Under the pieces are notes generated by a model that had not been told where the DNA came from, did not search any database, and saw only the letters and a program-made list of their open reading frames with translations. DNA of 32,391 bases from Gallionella sp. (GTDB lineage: Bacteria; Pseudomonadota; Gammaproteobacteria; Burkholderiales; Gallionellaceae). The position numbers were made by a program, and so were the translations under genes. This document shows positions 28,227-32,391 of the stretch, one piece after another. Numbering within the stretch: position 1 is the stretch's first letter; each line of letters opens with the position of its first letter. Location of the stretch: positions 1 to 32,391 of the forward strand of contig JAUSAO010000054.1 in NCBI GenBank assembly GCA_030652475.1, read 5' to 3'.

Positions 28227-28318
28227 CTAGTCATTAGTTGCTAGTCGTTAGCCGGTAGTTAAATCAAAACCGCGTAGCGACAACACCAGCTAACGACTAA
28301 CGACTAACAACTAACGAC
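28227..28318. repeat. Heptad repeat array with inverted copy, upstream of apt
   Basis: Four tandem heptads (TAACGAC x2, TAACAAC, TAACGAC) fill 28291-28318. About 40 bases upstream, at 28227-28250, three degenerate heptads lie in the opposite orientation. The two blocks can pair into a hairpin (CTAGTCGTTAGC with GCTAACGAC). The array ends 10 bases before the apt start codon. Confidence 0.75.
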
Positions 28319-28328
28319 TGAGGTCATC

Positions 28329-28856
28329 ATGCCCATAAAATCCCGTATCCGCACCGTTCCGCATTACCCTCATCAAGGCATCATGTTCCGCGACATCACC
28401 ACCTTGCTGAAAGATCCTGTCGGCTTGCGTGCGACGATTCAGGAGATCGTGCACCGCTACAAGGGCGCCAAAATCGATAAGGTGGTCGGTATCGAATCAC
28501 GCGGTTTCATCGTCGGCACGCCGGTTGCCTATGAATTGAATCTGGGTTTTGTGCCTATCCGTAAGCGCGGCAAGCTGCCTGCCGAGACGGTGGGGCGCGA
28601 TTACCAGCTGGAATACGGCAGCGACCGCATCGAGATTCATCTGGATGCGATACAAAAAGGCGACCGCGTGCTGCTGGTGGACGACCTGATCGCTACCGGC
28701 GGCACGGCGGAAGCGGCGGTAAAACTGATCGAAGACATGGGCGGTATTGTGGTCGAGTGCTGCTTCGTGATCGATCTGCCGGATATCGGCGGCCGCGCCC
28801 GACTCGAAAAAATGGGCCAGAAGGTGTTCGCGCTGTGCGAGTTTGAGGGGGATTAA
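28329..28856 (+). CDS. apt: Adenine phosphoribosyltransferase
   Basis: Adenine plus PRPP to AMP. It has 175 residues. The PRPP-binding motif is VLLVDDLIATGGTAEAA; the N-terminal RTVPHYPHQGIMFRDIT and VGIESRGFIVG are typical of Apt. A GAGG ribosome-binding site precedes the ATG. Its place between mtnP and mtnA suggests it recycles the adenine made by MtnP. Confidence 0.96.
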   Translation: MPIKSRIRTVPHYPHQGIMFRDITTLLKDPVGLRATIQEIVHRYKGAKIDKVVGIESRGFIVGTPVAYELNLGFVPIRKRGKLPAETVGRDYQLEYGSDRIEIHLDAIQKGDRVLLVDDLIATGGTAEAAVKLIEDMGGIVVECCFVIDLPDIGGRARLEKMGQKVFALCEFEGD

Positions 28857-28860
28857 ATGT

Positions 28861-28894
28861 AGGTCGGGTTCACCCTAAAGGGTAAACCCGACCT
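28861..28894. repeat. Hairpin repeat after apt
   Basis: Arms AGGTCGGGTT and AACCCGACCT, with an inner ACCCT...AGGGT pairing, begin four bases after the apt stop codon. There is no T-run. It resembles the common GTAGGTCGGGTT intergenic repeat. It may act as a 3' stabiliser. Confidence 0.7.
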
Positions 28895-28939
28895 GCGAAG
28901 CTGATAGTCGAAGCTTGTAGAGGTAGACAATAAAATAAC

Positions 28940-28961
28940 GGTGGGCAATACATTGCCCACC
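28940..28961. repeat. Hairpin repeat before mtnA
   Basis: Perfect 10-bp arms GGTGGGCAAT / ATTGCCCACC with a two-base centre, 15 bases before the mtnA ATG. The surrounding GGTGGGCAATACATTGCCCA text is a familiar intergenic repeat of betaproteobacteria. This close to the start codon it could affect mtnA translation. Confidence 0.7.
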
Positions 28962-28976
28962 CTACAGAAATAAACC

Positions 28977-30053
28977 ATGAAAATTAACGGTACGCCTTAC
29001 CGCACTATCTGGCCGACTTCTGACGGTGCGGTCGAGATCATAGATCAGACACGTTTGCCGCATGCGTTTGCCACGCTGCGCCTTGATAACATGCGCGATG
29101 CGGAATTTTCGATACGTTCCATGCAGGTGCGCGGTGCGCCGCTGATCGGTGTGACGGCGGCGTATGGTGTGGCGCTTTCCATGAAACACCATGCGTCAGA
29201 CGCGGCGCTGACGGCGACGTGTGACATGCTGGCCAAGGCGCGGCCGACGGCGGTGAATTTGCGCTGGGCTATAGAGCGCATGCGCGACTTTTTGTCGCCG
29301 CTGCCCGCTGGCGAACGCGCCGATGCGGCCTGGCGTGAAGCAGGGCGCATCGCCGATCAGGACGTGGAGATTAACGAAGCGATCGGGCGGCACGGGCTGG
29401 AGATCATCCGCGCAGTCCATCAGCAAAAAAACAGTACGGTCAACATACTCACCCATTGCAATGCCGGCTGGCTGGCGACGGTGGATTGGGGGACGGCGTT
29501 AGCCCCCATCTATGCTGCGTTCGAGGCGGGCATCCCGCTGCATGTCTGGGTGGACGAGACGCGTCCGCGCAATCAGGGCGCGAGTCTGACTGCATGGGAA
29601 CTGGCGCAGCACGGCGTGCCGCACACGGTGATCGTGGACAATGCGGGCGGGCATCTGATGCAGCACGGCAGGGTGGATATGGTTATCGTCGGTACAGACC
29701 GCGTCACCGCGACGGGGGACGTGTGCAACAAGATAGGCACCTATCTCAAGGCACTGGCAGCATTCGATAACGGCGTGCCCTTCTATGTGGCGATGCCCTC
29801 GCCGACGCTGGACTTGAGTTTGCAGGACGGCGTGCGTGAGATACCGATCGAGGAACGCGCTGAAGAGGAAGTGACGCATATCGATGGTCTGTGCGAAGAC
29901 GGGCAGGTGCGCCGCGTGCGCCTCACGCCGCAAGGATCAAAAGCCGCAAACTACGGTTTCGACGTGACGCCTGCACGGCTGGTCACCGGGCTGATCACCG
30001 AACGCGGACTGGTGGCGGCGAATGCGCAAGCGATACGTGCCGGGCTGGCTTGA
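28977..30053 (+). CDS. mtnA: Methylthioribose-1-phosphate isomerase
   Basis: Converts 5-methylthioribose 1-phosphate to 5-methylthioribulose 1-phosphate. It has 358 residues. Marks: [14 protein letters not shown]; the catalytic Cys in [10 protein letters not shown] (C161); [16 protein letters not shown]; and the catalytic Asp in VGTDRV (D241) followed by NKIGTY. It is an eIF2B-like fold. No methylthioribose kinase gene is present, consistent with the MtnP route feeding it directly. Confidence 0.96.
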   Translation: MKINGTPYRTIWPTSDGAVEIIDQTRLPHAFATLRLDNMRDAEFSIRSMQVRGAPLIGVTAAYGVALSMKHHASDAALTATCDMLAKARPTAVNLRWAIERMRDFLSPLPAGERADAAWREAGRIADQDVEINEAIGRHGLEIIRAVHQQKNSTVNILTHCNAGWLATVDWGTALAPIYAAFEAGIPLHVWVDETRPRNQGASLTAWELAQHGVPHTVIVDNAGGHLMQHGRVDMVIVGTDRVTATGDVCNKIGTYLKALAAFDNGVPFYVAMPSPTLDLSLQDGVREIPIEERAEEEVTHIDGLCEDGQVRRVRLTPQGSKAANYGFDVTPARLVTGLITERGLVAANAQAIRAGLA

Positions 30054-30061
30054 TTTTTTGG

Positions 30062-30187
30062 GTCATTCCCGCGAAAGCGGGAATCCAGTTGATTAAATAA
30101 TTTCTCCGCGTAGCGGGGGCATAGTTCAGTCGTTGTACGCTTCGCGTGATGCTCTTATTGCTGGATTCCCGCTTTCACGGGAATGAC
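30062..30187. repeat. Paired inverted repeats of the ATTCCCGCGAAAGCGGGAAT type
   Basis: Two 27-bp near-identical inverted copies, at 30062-30088 and 30161-30187, each itself a hairpin (ATTCCCGC / GCGGGAAT), flank a 72-bp core. The arms resemble the Neisseria dRS3 family and similar proteobacterial repeats. The paired layout looks like a small non-autonomous mobile element. It occupies the whole gap between mtnA and the aldolase, and a T6 run follows at 30191-30196. Confidence 0.8.
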
Positions 30188-30212
30188 GCTGTTTTTTAGT
30201 TGAGGAGTCGAA

Positions 30213-30854
30213 ATGAACGAACAGGAACTGCGCACCGAGCTGGTGCGTGTCACCAAAAATCTGGATGCACTGGGCTTGAGTCACGGCACGTCGGGCAACC
30301 TCAGCGTTCGTTATGCCGAGGGATTCCTGATTACGCCCTCCGGCTTTGGTGCGGAAGGACTGACTGCCGATGATGTTGTATTCGTTTATCTGACGGGTGA
30401 GTCCGAAGGGCGCTGGCAGCCGTCCAGCGAATGGCTGTTTCACCGCGACATCTACGCGCAGCGTCCTGAATTCGGTGCGGTGGTGCACACCCATTCCAAT
30501 GCGGCGACAGCGCTGGCCTGTCTGCGGCGCGACATTCCGCCTTTTCACTACATGCTGGCGCTGCTGGGCGGCGACAGTCTGCGCTGCGCCACCTATGCCA
30601 CCTTTGGCACGCAGGCATTGTCGGATAACGCGCTGGTTGCGATGGCTGACCGAAAAGCCTGTCTGCTGGCGAATCACGGCATGATCGCTGCAGGAAAGAA
30701 TCTTGCCGAGGCGTACCGCAATACCGTGGAGGTGGAAAATCTCAGTGAACTGTATCTGCGCGCGCTGGCTGTCGGTGAGCCGGTATTGTTGACTGCGGCC
30801 GAATTTCGCGATGCGCAGCAGCAATTCGTCGGCTACGGCAAGCCAAAGCAATGA
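30213..30854 (+). CDS. FucA-like class II aldolase, probable 5-methylthioribulose-1-phosphate aldolase (Ald2-like)
   Basis: A 213-residue zinc-dependent class II aldolase. The residues equivalent to E. coli FucA fall at the same numbers: E73 (SSEW), H92 and H94 (VHTHS) and H155 (ANHGMI). SHGTSGNLSVR near residue 23 is the phosphate-binding loop. With MtnP and MtnA encoded upstream and no mtnC or mtnD in view, cleavage of methylthioribulose 1-phosphate to dihydroxyacetone phosphate and 2-methylthioacetaldehyde is the likely reaction, as in the DHAP shunt of Rhodospirillum rubrum. Methylthioribulose-1-phosphate dehydratase (MtnB), a member of the same superfamily, is the main alternative. GAGGAG precedes the ATG. 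Confidence 0.8.
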   Translation: MNEQELRTELVRVTKNLDALGLSHGTSGNLSVRYAEGFLITPSGFGAEGLTADDVVFVYLTGESEGRWQPSSEWLFHRDIYAQRPEFGAVVHTHSNAATALACLRRDIPPFHYMLALLGGDSLRCATYATFGTQALSDNALVAMADRKACLLANHGMIAAGKNLAEAYRNTVEVENLSELYLRALAVGEPVLLTAAEFRDAQQQFVGYGKPKQ

Positions 30855-31306
30855 ACGCGCCGTTCCGGGAGGAGGGAGATCAGCGCGGGTTCGTGCGTGC
30901 TATATGGAAGTGCTGAAAGAAGCGACGGTCGGAAGCGCGACGATGAACGATAGGACTCCGAATGGCGTATAAGCTGTTGTCATTACGCTGGATTAGGGTT
31001 AATGTTGCCGCCATGAAAACCGCCTTGCCTCCCAATTTCTCCAGTAATTCACGTATTTGTTGAATGCAATCACGATATAAAATTAAGTGAGCCTTTGTGT
31101 GCGTAGTCAAGCGGCTTTATCAGCAAATCGGGTAGGTTGAAATTAACCTCAGCGCCCTGCCAACTACCTGCGATATCTGCTGCAACGTGATCGATCGGCG
31201 CTATCGGCGTGAGCTGGCGGCGTTAGACGTGGAAATTGCCGAAGAGGTTGAAGCTTTGCGGGCGGTGTTGTCTAATGCCGATTCGCCCTGATTGAGGAGG
31301 ACTCAA
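30855..31306. other. Gene-poor stretch between the aldolase and tumA
   Basis: About 450 bp without a convincing gene. An ATG overlapping the aldolase stop (30851) opens only 21 codons. A 76-codon - strand frame at 30880-31110 starts with TTG and has no recognisable domain. The right part (31157-31291) holds a degenerate copy of the earP 5' end, listed separately. The composition suggests decayed coding DNA. Confidence 0.5.
31157..31291 (+). pseudogene. Degenerate copy of the earP 5' end, fused to an unknown C-terminal fragment
   Basis: 31169-31221 aligns with 32040-32097 in the intact earP: about 45 of 53 aligned positions match, including a 16-base identity (GGCGTGAGCTGGCGGC). The copy lacks five bases and is therefore out of frame after CDICCNVID. 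The open frame then reads RRELAALDVEIAEEVEALRA and ends at 31291, just before the tumA ribosome-binding site. The frame has no ATG, GTG or TTG start after the in-frame stop at 31133. It is a remnant, perhaps of an insertion or recombination that brought in the toxin-antitoxin pair. Confidence 0.7.
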
Positions 31307-31612
31307 ATGAATGTCGTTGCAAGCAAGGTACGTCTGATCGAATCGGCAGCACCCAATTCGCTGCTGGTTAACGCTACGCTGGACAAGCTGATCGGTCTGA
31401 TCGCAGACGACTATCGGCACAAACTGGCCGAGTATCGGCGGACACTGAGCGAATTCGAACGGCAGCACGGCATGACCACGGCAGAGTTTCAACGTGGATT
31501 TGATTCCGGTGAGCTGGGCGATGCACCCGAATGGTTCGATTGGGATGGTTACGCCGCACTGGCCGCCGAAGCACAAAAAAAACTGACAGAACTCGAAGAT
31601 GGCGGCGCATGA
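31307..31612 (+). CDS. Antitoxin of a TumE-type toxin-antitoxin pair (TumA-like)
   Basis: A 101-residue protein. The ATG at 31307 follows a strong GAGGAGG at 31294-31300; an in-frame TTG at 31292 is less likely. Residues 30-60 are a charged helix (YRRTLSEFERQHGMTT); a conserved acidic/aromatic segment GELGDAPEWFDWDGY follows. It is named from its position before a TumE-family gene and its size; I see no DNA-binding motif. Its end overlaps the toxin start by 14 bases. Confidence 0.6.
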   Translation: MNVVASKVRLIESAAPNSLLVNATLDKLIGLIADDYRHKLAEYRRTLSEFERQHGMTTAEFQRGFDSGELGDAPEWFDWDGYAALAAEAQKKLTELEDGGA

Positions 31613-32003
31613 ACGCGTTGACGCCCGGTTGCTGGATATTCAGGTGGCCTTGGCAAACTCGCGTGTGATTGTCGATGTTCGTCTGCTGCATGAAAGCGCC
31701 ATCGGTGATGTGGGTTATTTTCGAGTCCGTGCGCATCTTATTGACGGCAGCGAAGTTAAATTTATGGAGCGTTTTTGTCATCAGGCCGATACGGTGGTGG
31801 TTGAAAAATACAGCTTCCACTGGCAGCGCGCCGATGGCAGTCTGATTCGCCGCTGGGACAATGCCCCTCATCATCCCGAAATCACCTCCTTTCCGAACCA
31901 TCTTCATGAGGGCGATGAAAGCCATGTGCTGGCGCACGAGGCGGTGAATGTGTTCGAAGTGCTGGTGAAGCTTGAGAAGGCGTTGGCGGAGCAGGTAGAT
32001 TGA
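31599..32003 (+). CDS. TumE-family toxin (DUF6516-like)
   Basis: A 134-residue protein. The family signature is plain: KYSFHWQRADGSLIRRWDNA, PHHPEITSFPNH with HLHEG following. It would be a cytotoxic protein neutralised by the upstream gene; the mechanism is less well known than for RelE or HigB. The start at 31599 overlaps the antitoxin by 14 bases. It ends nine bases before earP, so earP may be transcribed with the pair. Confidence 0.75.
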   Translation: MAAHERVDARLLDIQVALANSRVIVDVRLLHESAIGDVGYFRVRAHLIDGSEVKFMERFCHQADTVVVEKYSFHWQRADGSLIRRWDNAPHHPEITSFPNHLHEGDESHVLAHEAVNVFEVLVKLEKALAEQVD

Positions 32004-32012
32004 AACCGCAGC

Positions 32013-32391
32013 ATGACAAATAATTTGATGCCAGGCAGTTGCGATATTTTCTGCAATGTCATCGACAATTACGGCGACATAGGCGTGAGCTGGCGGCTGG
32101 CGCGGCAGCTGGCCAATGAATTTGGCCTGGCTGTGCGGTTGTGGGTCGATGATCTGGCCAGTTTTACCAGGCTGTGCCCGGATGCCGATGCGGCGCTGCC
32201 GGGCCAACGTGTGCGTGGCGTGGAGGTGCGGTTGTGGAACAAGGACTTTACCGATGCACCCGCAAGGAGTACGCCGGTGGGTTCCCCGCCGCAGTGCGGC
32301 GACCCTTCCGCTGTTACCCCTGCCGATGTGGTGATCGAAGCGTTCGGCTGTGCGATGCCTGAATCGTATCTTGCCGCGATGACCGCACAAT
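32013..32391 (+). CDS. earP: EF-P arginine rhamnosyltransferase EarP, 5' part
   Basis: Transfers rhamnose from dTDP-rhamnose to an arginine of elongation factor P. The window ends after 126 codons of a gene usually about 370-390 codons long. The N-terminus CDIFCNVIDNYGDIGVSW, with WRLARQL following, is the EarP signature (the Asp of NYGDIGV is catalytic in the family); PADVVIEAFGC is the next conserved motif. Between them a segment of about 18 residues (including STPVGSPPQCGDPS) looks like an insertion and coincides with a DNA palindrome. An in-frame ATG at 32028 is an alternative start. The efp gene is not in view. Confidence 0.92.
   Translation, partial: MTNNLMPGSCDIFCNVIDNYGDIGVSWRLARQLANEFGLAVRLWVDDLASFTRLCPDADAALPGQRVRGVEVRLWNKDFTDAPARSTPVGSPPQCGDPSAVTPADVVIEAFGCAMPESYLAAMTAQ
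32279..32305. repeat. Palindrome inside earP, probable in-frame insert
   Basis: Arms GGGT-4-CGCCGCA and TGCGGCGACCC. The translated segment falls between two conserved EarP motifs and has no counterpart that I remember in other EarP proteins. The frame is preserved. Confidence 0.5.

Noticed and set aside
30880..31110. 76-codon - strand frame
   Set aside because: It starts with TTG without a clear ribosome-binding site and shows no recognisable motif; left as part of the gene-poor stretch.

Overview
The window looks like a chromosomal segment of a betaproteobacterium. The class is suggested by EarP (elongation factor P arginine rhamnosyltransferase), the neighbouring pairs ispD-ispF and tsaB-rimI, a class II ribonucleotide reductase and the lplT/alr pair. 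A Gallionellaceae or Nitrosomonadales member is my guess from gene content only. No rRNA, tRNA or CRISPR array was seen.

Layout. 1-1963: a 5'-truncated DDE transposase, an intact ExeA-like AAA ATPase and a 69-residue accessory protein, the remains of a transposon. 2017-5736 (-): a 1239-residue nuclease-helicase with 7.6 tandem helicase-associated repeats, a candidate defence enzyme with no methyltransferase beside it. 6016-15835 (-): an S24-peptidase-like protein, mfd, a higBA toxin-antitoxin pair, serB and an intein-interrupted nrdJ behind an NrdR box. 15971-19258 (+): ispD, ispF, tsaB, rimI and a family-4 uracil-DNA glycosylase. 19274-23856 (+): a membrane-anchored UrtA-like binding protein translationally coupled to a dCache-HAMP-PAS-PAS-GGDEF-EAL protein. 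23935-25161 (-): lplT. 25259-30854 (+): alr, a PilZ protein, mtnP, apt, mtnA and a FucA-like class II aldolase. 30855-32391: a degenerate copy of the earP 5' end, a tumA-tumE-like toxin-antitoxin pair, and the start of the real earP.

How genes fit together. MtnP, MtnA and the FucA-like aldolase make up a route from 5'-methylthioadenosine to dihydroxyacetone phosphate and 2-methylthioacetaldehyde (the DHAP shunt). Apt would recycle the adenine released by MtnP. The binding protein, the GGDEF-EAL protein and the PilZ protein make a sense-and-respond theme around cyclic di-GMP. tsaB, rimI, mfd, udg, ispDF, serB and nrdJ are housekeeping.

The most unusual signals are: small palindromic elements inserted in frame inside protein-coding genes (twice in the helicase, once in mfd, probably once in earP); several other families of palindromic repeats filling the gaps of the mtn cluster; an intein directly before the radical cysteine of NrdJ; a higBA promoter whose operator fills the -35/-10 spacer and predicts a near-leaderless mRNA; and a toxin-antitoxin pair bracketed by two copies of the earP 5' end.
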